Both the position numbers and the translations under genes were made by a program. The notes under the pieces were generated by a model. It saw only the letters and a program-made list of their open reading frames with translations. It was not told where the DNA came from and ran no database searches. This document shows, piece by piece, positions 32,848 through 41,339 of a DNA stretch of 48,573 nt. The stretch's first letter is position 1, and every line of letters starts with the position of its first letter. Source of the DNA: Gammaproteobacteria bacterium (GTDB lineage: Bacteria > Pseudomonadota > Gammaproteobacteria > Thiotrichales > Thiotrichaceae); contig JAHJJD010000071.1 of NCBI GenBank assembly GCA_018822845.1, positions 1 through 48,573 of the forward strand, written 5' to 3'.

Positions 32848-35175
32848 CTAATTGATTACACGGAGCGGTACCTTGTCGACTGCTCCGGCAGCATCGAATA
32901 CCGTCACCTCGTAATCACCCGCACGTTCAAATGTATGGCGCAATCCCTTGTGGCTAGCATCCACACCAACTGTTTCGCCGTTGACCAGCCATATGTAATT
33001 ACCCTGCCCGCCCTCTGCCAGCAAATCGATGCTGACAGCGCCACTGGCTGGCAAATACAGGCGGGTGCTGGCATCCAGGTTGCGTATCGCCAGCTCCACA
33101 CCCGCCTGCTGGCGGATATTGGGCGGGCAACCCGGATCCATTTCCGGCAGATGCATTTTCTCAAGAAGGGAGGCTGGCAGCCAGGGATACAATTCCACTG
33201 GCCACTGCGCCATCTGATACGGCACACGTGCTGCAACCGGGCAATCCGGCGTAACACGCAAGCCCGTCACGGCATTCAACCAGACTGTACGCAAACCTGC
33301 CGACCAACCGGGCTTTTGCAGGTTGGGCAAGGCGGGCGGAATCAGGCCATCCAGTATCCATGCCTGCTGGCGCACATGGCAATGTTCCGGCTGGGTAGTA
33401 GCGGCACTTTCGCCCAGTGGCCAGCAAATATCCTCACTGCTTACGCTGGCCGGGCGACGACGGGTATTCACCCCCCCGCTTTTGGGAAGTGCCCGGAAAA
33501 CATCGAACAGGATCGGCCCGGCAGCATACGCCCCGAACCGCCCAGGCAATGGCGTTCCATCCGGCCTGCCTGTCCACACGCCTACGCTATAGCGGTCACT
33601 CACCCCAACTGCCCAAGCATCACGGAACCCGTAACTGGTACCCGTTTTCCAGGCAATTCCGGCAGAATTGACCGCACCTTCCGGTGGTGCTATCGAGCGC
33701 AGAATATCCTGTACGATCCATGCTGCTCCCGCCGACAACATGCGTCGCTCCACCAGGGGATCATCCGGCACGAACCGTGGCGCAACCGAAACTCCCTCAC
33801 GGGCGAAAGCGCTGAAGCCACGCACCAGCTCCTCCAGCGTTGTACCTGCCCCACCAAGAATAACACTCAGATTGGGTTCCGCCTGTTCAGGAAAGGTAAT
33901 GCCCACCCCGCCATTACGCAAGCGCGCAACAAACCCGGCAGGCGTCAGGCGTTGCAGGATATCGACAGCAGGAATGTTGAGCGACTGCTGCAAGGCTTCC
34001 GACACACTGACTGCGCCGGAAAATTGCCGGAAAAAGTTTTTCGGGGCGTAATCTTCCAGCCGTATCGGTACATCGCTCAGCAAACTGGCAGAATGCAGCA
34101 GACCGTCATCCATCGCCATTCCGTACAGGAACGGCTTCAGGGCAGAACCCGGCGAGCGTAGCGCCTGCACCATGTCCACATGCCCAAAGCGGCTATCGTC
34201 ATAAAAACTGGCGGAACCGGCATAGGCACGTATATACCCCGTAGCATTTTCCATTACCAGCACACCTGCCGACGCATTGTCCGGCAGACTCCCCAAACGG
34301 GTACGCAGGATGTTTTCCACTGCCCACTGGGCATTCGGATGCAGACTGGTTTGCAAGCGCGCCTTGTTATCTGCAAAAGCCCGCGCTTTCATGCGCTGTG
34401 CGAACAACGGTGCCGTCATGGGTTGCTGGAAATGCGCCGTAACAACCTGTTCCAGCATGGCGTCTTCCACGGTCTCCGCCGACCAGACACCCAGACTTGC
34501 CATGCGGCGCAACACCTTGTCACGGTAGCGCTGTGCCCGCTCCGGATAACGGTCTGGGCGCAACCGGGAAGGTGCTTGCGGCAACACGGCCAGCAAGGCC
34601 GCCTCCGCATGACTCAGGTTCAGGGCAGGCTTGTGCAGCCAGGCAAAACTGGCCGTTTGCACACCCTCCATGGGGCCGCCGAAAGGCGCAAGATTAAGGT
34701 AGAAAGTGAGGATTTCATCCTTGCTGTAATGCCACTCCAGTTGCAGGGCACGGAACATCTGTTGAAACTTGCCATCCACATCCCTGCTATGGGGGTCAAG
34801 GATACGCGCCACCTGCATGGTCAGCGTAGAGCCGCCGGAAACGATGTCGCCGGTTTTCAGCCATTGCCAGCCTGCCCGCAATAGCGCCACCGGATTAATG
34901 CCGGGATGCCGGTAAAACCAGCGATCCTCATATTCAAGCAGGGCTTGCACGTAAAGGGGGGAAATTTCATCCAGCGTCACGGGATAACGCCACACGCCCT
35001 GGCTGTCGGCAAATGCACGCAAAGGCGTTCCATCTTCCGCCAGAATCAGGACGCTGCGAACCCGTTCGGGGTCAGGCAGGGGCCAGAAACGGTCTGCCAG
35101 TAAAAACAGCAGGAGCAGTGCCGCCACTACCCCGGCTGTATACGTGCTACGTCTGACGACCCGCCAACGCCACAT
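32848..35175 (-). CDS. pbpC: penicillin-binding protein 1C
   Basis: PbpC is a bifunctional murein synthase. The 775-aa product has an N-terminal membrane anchor (about 12-27) and a GT51 glycosyltransferase domain with catalytic E83 (LEYEDRWFYRHPG) and GGSTLTMQVAR. The transpeptidase domain has the SxxK at S344-K347 (SPGSALKPF) and a KTGTSYGFRDAW box. The C-terminal BiPBP_C domain runs from about 690. It starts 3 nt after the alpha-2-macroglobulin stop. The pair is the same as E. coli yfhM-pbpC, where the inhibitor is thought to trap proteases at sites where the murein is being repaired. Confidence 0.95.
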   Translation of the reverse strand: MWRWRVVRRSTYTAGVVAALLLLFLLADRFWPLPDPERVRSVLILAEDGTPLRAFADSQGVWRYPVTLDEISPLYVQALLEYEDRWFYRHPGINPVALLRAGWQWLKTGDIVSGGSTLTMQVARILDPHSRDVDGKFQQMFRALQLEWHYSKDEILTFYLNLAPFGGPMEGVQTASFAWLHKPALNLSHAEAALLAVLPQAPSRLRPDRYPERAQRYRDKVLRRMASLGVWSAETVEDAMLEQVVTAHFQQPMTAPLFAQRMKARAFADNKARLQTSLHPNAQWAVENILRTRLGSLPDNASAGVLVMENATGYIRAYAGSASFYDDSRFGHVDMVQALRSPGSALKPFLYGMAMDDGLLHSASLLSDVPIRLEDYAPKNFFRQFSGAVSVSEALQQSLNIPAVDILQRLTPAGFVARLRNGGVGITFPEQAEPNLSVILGGAGTTLEELVRGFSAFAREGVSVAPRFVPDDPLVERRMLSAGAAWIVQDILRSIAPPEGAVNSAGIAWKTGTSYGFRDAWAVGVSDRYSVGVWTGRPDGTPLPGRFGAYAAGPILFDVFRALPKSGGVNTRRRPASVSSEDICWPLGESAATTQPEHCHVRQQAWILDGLIPPALPNLQKPGWSAGLRTVWLNAVTGLRVTPDCPVAARVPYQMAQWPVELYPWLPASLLEKMHLPEMDPGCPPNIRQQAGVELAIRNLDASTRLYLPASGAVSIDLLAEGGQGNYIWLVNGETVGVDASHKGLRHTFERAGDYEVTVFDAAGAVDKVPLRVIN

Positions 35176-35178
35176 GGC

Positions 35179-38100
35179 CTAAGGGGAAATCTTCAACAAG
35201 CCAGGGGTGGTGCCAATGCCGTTCAGCTCAGGCCGGTACATATCCTCTACATACGGTGGCGGCACAGCAAACTCACCCGCAGATACAACCCGCACCATGT
35301 AGAACAGGTGGTGCCTTGCTTTTGCTTCCAGTGGCAATGCGGCAATATAGCGGTCGTCACGGAATTCCTGGGTGCGGATATTGCTGCTACCCAGCAATTC
35401 ACTCACCGGCTTGTCCAGCCCGGCAAGCATGATTCCTTCCACCGCCTCGTTGTTGTACAGGTTGGTGTTTTCAATTTCGAACGCTGCCGGGATGAAATCC
35501 ACCACCAACGCATCGTTGAGACTGGTTTTGCTGCTGATGCTCAGGTGGGTCAGCAGCAGGCTGCCGGGCTTTATGTCCTGCGGCTGCACCTTTTCGCCTT
35601 TCATGCTGTACCATTCCCGCTGGATTTCAACCGGATCATTATCCAGCGCAGGCGAAGCATCCGGATAGCCATCCAGCGACAGACTGGCGTACAGTGAACC
35701 CTTGCCGCCAGCTGTCAAGGTAACATTTTTCTGCAAGGCTTCAGCAGTCAGCGGACGTACCAGCAAACCACTGCCAGCAAGCTCTACTGTATCATCACCC
35801 ACTTTCATGCTTGCTTTCCAACTGCCGCTGCCCTTTTCCACCAGCTGCAAACCGGCAAGGAAAGTGAACAATTGTTCCTGCGTGCTGAGGTAATTGCGGT
35901 TGTGCAGCAACTCCGCCAGTTTATTGATGCGCTCAGCCTGCTGTGGAATATCGGCCTCGCTGCGTAGCAACAGGTACAACATGGCAGCCTGATCGCGCAA
36001 CTGGCTGCCGTAATCCCCCAGATATTTCTGCTCATCGCGCACCATATCCAGTGCTTTCTGGATAGCTTCGCCGCCGCGTTTGCGATCACCCATGGCATTC
36101 AACGCCAGCCCCAGATGCACCAACGGTAGGCCGGAAGCCGCCTTGCCTGCTGACTGGTCATACAGGGAACGCAGGGTACCAAGCGGAGCCTGTTTGGTAC
36201 GTGCCAGTACATAGCCAGAATAGGCGCGTGCTGCAAGGTCAAGGTGTTCAGCCGATTCGGAGAAGTCATAACGGCTTTCTCCCAGCGCGTTACTATCCTG
36301 CAAACGCTCCTGCAAATTTTTCAGGGTGCGTTGCAACATCCATTCCGGCACGGTAAACCCACGCTCTTTGGCATCCAGCATGAAATCCGCCACGTATGGG
36401 GTCAGCCAGTATTCCTCAGCCCCATCTCCTCCCCATAGCGTAAAGCCACCACTGGACAATTGCATGCCGGTAAGGCGCAACATGGCGGCACTAACGCGCG
36501 CGCGCCGTTCATCCATTGCCATCGGCTCAAGCCCCAGACGTTCAACCGCGCCGGTTTCCAGATAAAGGTAAGGCCATGCGCTGCTGGCAGTCTGTTCCAG
36601 GCAGCCATATGGATACTGGATCAAGCCTTGCAGGGCGCTACGCAACGGCAGCGGCGGCGTTACTGAAAGATTCAGGTTTGCGCTCAACCCAGCTGACATG
36701 AAGCCCTGCATGGAAGCAGCATTCAGCAGCATGCTTTCGCCCTCTTGCAGTTCTTTCGCCAGCGTTACATGGCGCGCCGGGTAAGCGGGCCTGACAGCAA
36801 GCTTCAACTGGCGGCGAGCGATGAAATTTTTACCTGTCAGCTCCAGACTGATGGTTCCGGCTCCCACTGCCTGTGCAGTCGCCAGCGGTAACTGCAAGGT
36901 TTCACGCTTGCCCTTTTCCAGGGTCAGCTCGCGTTCCAATGGTTCCAGTTTCAGGGTAGCATCGGCGGAAAGCTTCAGTTTGATGGTTTGTGCTTCCTCG
37001 GTCGTGTTGTTCAGGTCTATCGTCAACGAGGCATTGTCCCCCACGGCAAGAAAGCGTGGCGCTGCAAGACTGGCCACAACTGGTGCCGCCACCTTCATTT
37101 CGCGCTCGGCACTGCCGAAACGGTCAGCGGATGCAGCCACCGCCATCAGGCGCAAAGTACCATCAAAACCGGGGAGCGGCAGGTCAATTTTGGCCTTGCC
37201 GTCCGCATCGAATGACACTGCGCCACTAAACAGGGAAACGATCCTCACATCAGCCTTTGCCAGCGAACCACCCCGGCGACCACCTGCATCACCGCCGAAA
37301 CGCTGCCTCAGGGTTGCACCATCCATGCCTTCGATGATCCTGCCATAAGCATCATGCAGGTTGACATCGTATTCATGCTGGGAGAAGTAAAATGCGAATG
37401 GATCAGGCGTCTTGAAATCGGTAATGCTCAGCACCCCAGCATCAACAGCCGCCAGTGTGACAATGGCGCTTTTCCCTTCCAGGTTTTCGGCGCTGACGGT
37501 TACGCTCACGGTTTGCTCCGGCAATACCTTGTCAGCGGCTTCTATCGTCAGCTTGAGGCGGCGGTCTTCCCGCTCCAGCGGCAGGTGTATGACACCCAGC
37601 GCCCGGTTAGGGGCAATTTTCTGCTGGCGGCTGGCAGGCCGGAAAGAGGTTACCGTGACGTACAGGTCGTGCCGGTTCCACAACTTGTTGGTGGGAATAT
37701 CAATCGTCATGCCCTCTGCTGGCAAACTGACATGCTCCGACCAAAGCATGGACTCGCCTTCTACCGCAACGAATGCCTCCCCTGCGGTTGGTGGCGTAAT
37801 TTTCAGGTGGGCGACCTCACCCGCCAGATACGCTGGCTTGTCCAGCGACAATTCGATCTGGTCAGGGCGGGCCGCCGTATTTTCCGCCTGCTCCCAATCC
37901 CACCCGGCATGGAACGGGTAAACAGTTTTCAGGCCAGTTTCGGGGTCTTCCACTTCCAGCCGGTAGTAGCCGTATTGCACGGAGAACACCACTTTGCCCA
38001 GCCCATTCGCATCCGTCTGCACTTTCTGCTGCAAAACCGGGTACTCGGTGGAAACATCCTTGCGTTGCCAACCTTCGGCATTGTTGTATTCCCAGAAATA

Positions 38101-40089
38101 CTCCTTTTCCTCACGCACCAGCGTAACCGCCAGCGGGCGACTCAAGGGTGCCGGTTTGCCCGCATCGGTCACGCGCGCCAGTTCAAACGCAGCATCCCCA
38201 CCCCCTGCGACCGTATCGTGGCTGAAACCAGGTTTAACGCCCACCAGATATTGCGCAGGCCAGAATGGCACATCCAGCCTGCGGGTAACAGTGCGCCCAC
38301 CAGTTTCGTGCAGGTTGCCAGTGATACCCAGTGTCAGGGGCGAACTGATTTTGCCAGTCAGTGCGGCAATTTCCAGAAAACCACCGCCGGTTTCATTGAG
38401 CGTGATTTCAGGCAAGTCTTCCCGGCCAATCAGCTTCTCGTCAGCCGGATCGCCGAAATAGTGATCCTTGAAAGTCACCAGCGGATGCCGGTTTACTTCC
38501 ACTACGCGGCTGCTGGTAAGCTTGTTGCCGCTGGCTGGTGCACCATAGAGATAATCTCCCTGTACAGCGACAATCAGTTTTTCACCAGTGGCTAACAACT
38601 TGTCTTCGGCTGTGAGGCTGAGTTTCATGCGTTCCGGCATGAATTCTTCCACATGAAACACAAAGCTGGAGATGGGAGATTCATCCTTGCCATGAACACG
38701 GACTTCGGCCTTCCAGCTTCCGGTTGGCGCATCCGCCGGAATCGGGAAGCGATAGCTGAAATACCCTAGTTTGGAATCCGCCACTGCCAGGTTTTCTTCC
38801 AACAGCATTTTTGCATCCGGGCGAACAATCCGCAGGTCAAGATTGCTGACCGGTACAGGCTTGCCATCACGGTCACGCAACAGGATAGACAAATCCATCG
38901 CCTCCCCTGGGCGGAACAAGTCGCGGGTGCTGTACACAAACGGCGCAATTGGCTGGTCTGTCAAACCGGTAACAGCGTATTCCGACAAATCCAGTGCCGC
39001 TTCACGCAAATCCAGGAAGGCAAACTGCCCGTCCAGTTCTGCCGTCAGCAACAGGTCACCCTGCGGACGATGCACAAAACTGGCGTGCCCCTCGCTATCC
39101 GTTTCCAGTTCCAGTGATTCCTTCTCACCTTGCAGCCTGAGCTTCACATCCTCCAGCGATTTGCCAGTATCCAGCGCATTGGCAAACACTTCCAGACCAC
39201 GGTGATAAAGCCGTACATGCAAGCCGATGTTGGTGACAACAAATTGCGTGATCCGGTAGGCATCATCACTGAAACGGCCTGGCTGGCGCATGATGGCGAA
39301 ATACAGGCCAGGTGTTTGCAATTCCGGGATATTTTCCACCGGTATAACCAGCGAGGTGCGGGCATTCGCTTTCGCATCCGTCGAATAGCGGCTGGCGTAA
39401 ACACTTTCCGTTACCTGATGAATTTCTTCCAGTTGCCACTGTGCCAGACGCCCATCCAGACTGATCCGTTTCAATACATCCTGCAATTTGGCAGGCTGCA
39501 CGCGCAGGAACTCAATATCCAGTTCCGGCACATTCACCACCCTGATGGGCAGGCCGCTGGTCAATTTGGCAGGCAAAATGCTGCCACGACTGGCGAAATC
39601 AAAAGCAGGCTGGATGTCACGGGTCTTGAGGCTGAAATCGAACGGTTTCATGAGCTTCAGCCCGTTACTGCTGACTACCCCCGGTCTGATTTGCACACGA
39701 TAATCAGTCTGCGGCTGGATGTTAGTGAAATATAGACGACGTGACTCACTAGCCAATACCCACGAACCCTCAACAAATTTGCCAGCGGATGTCAGGGTCA
39801 GAAAAGAAGAATAATCCTCAGTTGTCACCAGATCCTGGGAAAAGGTCACCGCAATGGCTGGTTGATTGTCCAATGTTCGTTCCGAAACATCGACCACCAA
39901 CATTTGCGTCAGGAGTTCCTCATTGGAGTAAGTCGGCAATGCAGGTACTTCAGCCGGGGCAGTAACCGGCTGTGCTGGTGGTGCTGTATTTTCACCTTCC
40001 GCCATCAATGCGGAATGCCAGCCAACCAATATCAAAAAAATGAGCAAAATGGAAAGCAATGGAAACAGTCGGCAAGTCTGATGAGGCAT
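35179..40089 (-). CDS. bacterial alpha-2-macroglobulin (YfhM-type), thioester-containing
   Basis: This 1636-aa envelope protein matches bacterial alpha-2-macroglobulins, which trap attacking proteases. The N-terminal signal or anchor (about 9-30) is followed by macroglobulin-like domains (for example FVYSTRDLFRPGEAMDLSILLRD, about 390), the bait region, and the thioester motif CLEQ with C1163. The thioester/helical domain and receptor-binding-like C-terminal part follow. The E. coli protein is a lipoprotein; here no cysteine follows the hydrophobic stretch (GWHSALMAEGE), so it may instead be soluble periplasmic or membrane-anchored. It is followed 3 nt later by pbpC. Confidence 0.95.
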   Translation of the reverse strand: MPHQTCRLFPLLSILLIFLILVGWHSALMAEGENTAPPAQPVTAPAEVPALPTYSNEELLTQMLVVDVSERTLDNQPAIAVTFSQDLVTTEDYSSFLTLTSAGKFVEGSWVLASESRRLYFTNIQPQTDYRVQIRPGVVSSNGLKLMKPFDFSLKTRDIQPAFDFASRGSILPAKLTSGLPIRVVNVPELDIEFLRVQPAKLQDVLKRISLDGRLAQWQLEEIHQVTESVYASRYSTDAKANARTSLVIPVENIPELQTPGLYFAIMRQPGRFSDDAYRITQFVVTNIGLHVRLYHRGLEVFANALDTGKSLEDVKLRLQGEKESLELETDSEGHASFVHRPQGDLLLTAELDGQFAFLDLREAALDLSEYAVTGLTDQPIAPFVYSTRDLFRPGEAMDLSILLRDRDGKPVPVSNLDLRIVRPDAKMLLEENLAVADSKLGYFSYRFPIPADAPTGSWKAEVRVHGKDESPISSFVFHVEEFMPERMKLSLTAEDKLLATGEKLIVAVQGDYLYGAPASGNKLTSSRVVEVNRHPLVTFKDHYFGDPADEKLIGREDLPEITLNETGGGFLEIAALTGKISSPLTLGITGNLHETGGRTVTRRLDVPFWPAQYLVGVKPGFSHDTVAGGGDAAFELARVTDAGKPAPLSRPLAVTLVREEKEYFWEYNNAEGWQRKDVSTEYPVLQQKVQTDANGLGKVVFSVQYGYYRLEVEDPETGLKTVYPFHAGWDWEQAENTAARPDQIELSLDKPAYLAGEVAHLKITPPTAGEAFVAVEGESMLWSEHVSLPAEGMTIDIPTNKLWNRHDLYVTVTSFRPASRQQKIAPNRALGVIHLPLEREDRRLKLTIEAADKVLPEQTVSVTVSAENLEGKSAIVTLAAVDAGVLSITDFKTPDPFAFYFSQHEYDVNLHDAYGRIIEGMDGATLRQRFGGDAGGRRGGSLAKADVRIVSLFSGAVSFDADGKAKIDLPLPGFDGTLRLMAVAASADRFGSAEREMKVAAPVVASLAAPRFLAVGDNASLTIDLNNTTEEAQTIKLKLSADATLKLEPLERELTLEKGKRETLQLPLATAQAVGAGTISLELTGKNFIARRQLKLAVRPAYPARHVTLAKELQEGESMLLNAASMQGFMSAGLSANLNLSVTPPLPLRSALQGLIQYPYGCLEQTASSAWPYLYLETGAVERLGLEPMAMDERRARVSAAMLRLTGMQLSSGGFTLWGGDGAEEYWLTPYVADFMLDAKERGFTVPEWMLQRTLKNLQERLQDSNALGESRYDFSESAEHLDLAARAYSGYVLARTKQAPLGTLRSLYDQSAGKAASGLPLVHLGLALNAMGDRKRGGEAIQKALDMVRDEQKYLGDYGSQLRDQAAMLYLLLRSEADIPQQAERINKLAELLHNRNYLSTQEQLFTFLAGLQLVEKGSGSWKASMKVGDDTVELAGSGLLVRPLTAEALQKNVTLTAGGKGSLYASLSLDGYPDASPALDNDPVEIQREWYSMKGEKVQPQDIKPGSLLLTHLSISSKTSLNDALVVDFIPAAFEIENTNLYNNEAVEGIMLAGLDKPVSELLGSSNIRTQEFRDDRYIAALPLEAKARHHLFYMVRVVSAGEFAVPPPYVEDMYRPELNGIGTTPGLLKISP

Positions 40090-40138
40090 TCTTATTCTCC
40101 ATCCCGGCGCAAGACAAGGTTTTTATGATAACGCTAGT

Positions 40139-40166
40139 ATAGATGTTTGCAGGGGGGAAAAGTTAC
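40139..40166 (-). promoter_or_regulatory. possible sigma-E-type promoter upstream of the alpha-2-macroglobulin gene
   Basis: On the minus strand GTAACTT (40160-40166) is followed 16 nt later by TCTAT (40139-40143), about 50 nt before the ATG. This resembles the RpoE consensus GGAACTT - 16 - TCTRA, with one mismatch in the -35 part. The adjacent TATACT could also serve as a sigma-70 -10, but no good -35 matches it. Judged by eye only. Confidence 0.4.
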
Positions 40167-40219
40167 GATGACAGGAAAGATTTTTTGAGTAGGCAAGAAA
40201 AACGACAGGAAGAAAAAAG

Positions 40220-40295
40220 TGGCGACCCTACGGGGATTCGAACCCCGGTTACAACCGTGAAAGGGTCGTGTCCTAGGCCTCTAGACGATAGGGTC
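40220..40295 (-). tRNA. tRNA-Glu (anticodon TTC), distal copy
   Basis: This 76-nt tRNA has acceptor GACCCTA / TAGGGTC, discriminator G and an encoded CCA (40220-40222). The anticodon stem CGACC / GGTTG encloses CTTTCAC, giving anticodon TTC, for glutamate. It is identical to the copy at 40333-40408 and is last in the tRNA-Ala / small CDS / tRNA-Glu / tRNA-Glu unit. Confidence 0.97.
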
Positions 40296-40332
40296 GCTGA
40301 TGTAAACTTCAAATTGTAACAGGTGAGAAAAG

Positions 40333-40408
40333 TGGCGACCCTACGGGGATTCGAACCCCGGTTACAACCGTGAAAGGGTCGTGTCCTAGGCCTCTAGACG
40401 ATAGGGTC
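40333..40408 (-). tRNA. tRNA-Glu (anticodon TTC), proximal copy
   Basis: This is the same 76-nt sequence as the copy at 40220-40295. It starts 20 nt after the stop codon of the 66-aa membrane protein gene, with no separate promoter seen between them. gltX, the glutamyl-tRNA synthetase that charges it, lies about 1 kb upstream on the same strand. Confidence 0.97.
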
Positions 40409-40428
40409 GCTGATGTAAACTTTCTAAC

Positions 40429-40629
40429 CTATTTGTCGCTGTCCCTGGGAGAGAACAGCACGATGGTTGACAATCCGGCAAACAAAATAAGAAAGCCGAG
40501 TGGCACAGCCATCAAAAACATTTTCGCCAGCTCATCACTGTCTGCAAACATGAAGCCAAAGCCTAAAACAAGACCTGCTATCGTGATTACCAGACCAGCA
40601 ATAAAGCTGTAACGACCAATGCGATCCAT
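40429..40629 (-). CDS. small two-helix membrane protein, unknown function
   Basis: The 66-aa product has two hydrophobic segments (about 8-28, FIAGLVITIAGLVLGFGFMF, and 37-58) joined by a short acidic loop (ADSDELAK), with a charged C-terminus. I do not recognise the family. The ATG has GAGAGG 6 nt upstream, a good ribosome binding site, which argues that it is translated. It lies 28 nt after tRNA-Ala and 20 nt before tRNA-Glu on the same strand, so it is probably released from a shared tRNA-mRNA transcript by tRNA processing. Confidence 0.7.
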   Translation of the reverse strand: MDRIGRYSFIAGLVITIAGLVLGFGFMFADSDELAKMFLMAVPLGFLILFAGLSTIVLFSPRDSDK

Positions 40630-40657
40630 ACAAAACCTCTCGCGTCGGTCAAAATTT

Positions 40658-40733
<76 letters not shown>

Positions 40734-40752
40734 ACGGCGAAAGAGAGGCGAA

Positions 40753-40781
40753 TTCTGAGGGAATCCGCCCTACCTGTCAAG
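40753..40781 (-). promoter_or_regulatory. sigma-70 promoter of the tRNA-Ala / tRNA-Glu operon
   Basis: On the minus strand a perfect TTGACA (40776-40781) and CAGAAT (40753-40758) are separated by 17 nt. The -35 overlaps the last codons of the CBS-domain gene. The -10 lies 20 nt before the mature 5' end of tRNA-Ala, a sensible leader length. Confidence 0.75.
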
Positions 40782-41226
40782 AGCCTTTTAACGAATTTGC
40801 AAAGATTGCTTTATGCACATCGCCCAGACTGATAATGCCCATCAGCTTGGTTCCCTGCACAACCGGAATACGGCGGATTTTCTGCACGCACATGATGGAA
40901 ACCGCCTTCATGATCGGCATCTCCGGGCTGGCGGATGCAACCAGCTTGCTCATGATGTCAGCGGTTTTCAACGTCAGGGCATCGCCGTAATCCTTTTCCA
41001 TTTTCTCGAAGTCTGGTGCGCCTTCTTCACGCGCAATATCGGCGATGTCCGGGAACATTTTGCGCAACACATCTTTTTCGGAAACGACACCAACAACGTC
41101 ACCGTTGTCATTTACTACCGGCAAACCGCTGATCTTGTTGAAACACATCACCTCAACAATGTCCCGAACCGGCGTGTTTGGATTGGCTGTTTTAACATTT
41201 GTAGTCATGATGTCTTTTACTTTCAT
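40777..41226 (-). CDS. CBS-domain pair protein
   Basis: The 149-aa protein consists of two CBS domains in tandem (about residues 5-60 and 90-145). Each has the characteristic pattern (VKDIMTTNVKTANPNTPV with GLPVVNDNGDVVGVVSEKDVLR, then ADIMSKLVASASPEMPI with RRIPVVQGTKLMGIISLGDVHKAI). Stand-alone CBS pairs bind adenine nucleotides and regulate partner proteins; the partner is unknown. GAGGAGGA before the ATG is a strong ribosome binding site. It is downstream of gltX on the same strand, 113 nt away. Confidence 0.9.
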   Translation of the reverse strand: MKVKDIMTTNVKTANPNTPVRDIVEVMCFNKISGLPVVNDNGDVVGVVSEKDVLRKMFPDIADIAREEGAPDFEKMEKDYGDALTLKTADIMSKLVASASPEMPIMKAVSIMCVQKIRRIPVVQGTKLMGIISLGDVHKAIFANSLKGS

Positions 41227-41262
41227 GCATCCTCCTCATAAAGCGGCTAAATTTACGGGCAT

Positions 41263-41284
41263 GGCTGGTTTTTTATGGCCAGCC
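41263..41284. other. short inverted repeat between gltX and the CBS-domain gene
   Basis: GGCTGG / CCAGCC forms a 6-bp stem with a 10-nt loop on either strand. No U-tract follows the stem on the minus strand, so it is not a convincing gltX terminator. It may be a pause or processing site between the two genes. Confidence 0.3.
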
Positions 41285-41339
41285 GCCGAATGAACATAGC
41301 ATGAAATAATATCACACCATACTGACCTTTAGGGGGGGA

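Larger units (their letters stand above)
40215..40422. repeat. tandem 95-bp duplication containing the two tRNA-Glu genes
   Basis: Bases 40215-40309 and 40328-40422 are identical. Each holds one tRNA-Glu plus 5 nt of 3' flank and 14 nt of 5' flank (GCTGATGTAAACTT side). The copies are separated by an 18-bp unrelated spacer. The identical flanks point to a recent duplication rather than selection on the tRNA alone. Confidence 0.9.

Noticed and set aside
32935-34161. 408-codon open frame antisense to pbpC
   Set aside because: It is a shadow of a GC-rich gene with all pbpC motifs intact on the opposite strand.
37354-38595. 413-codon open frame antisense to the alpha-2-macroglobulin gene
   Set aside because: It has no recognisable protein features and lies within a continuous 1636-codon gene.
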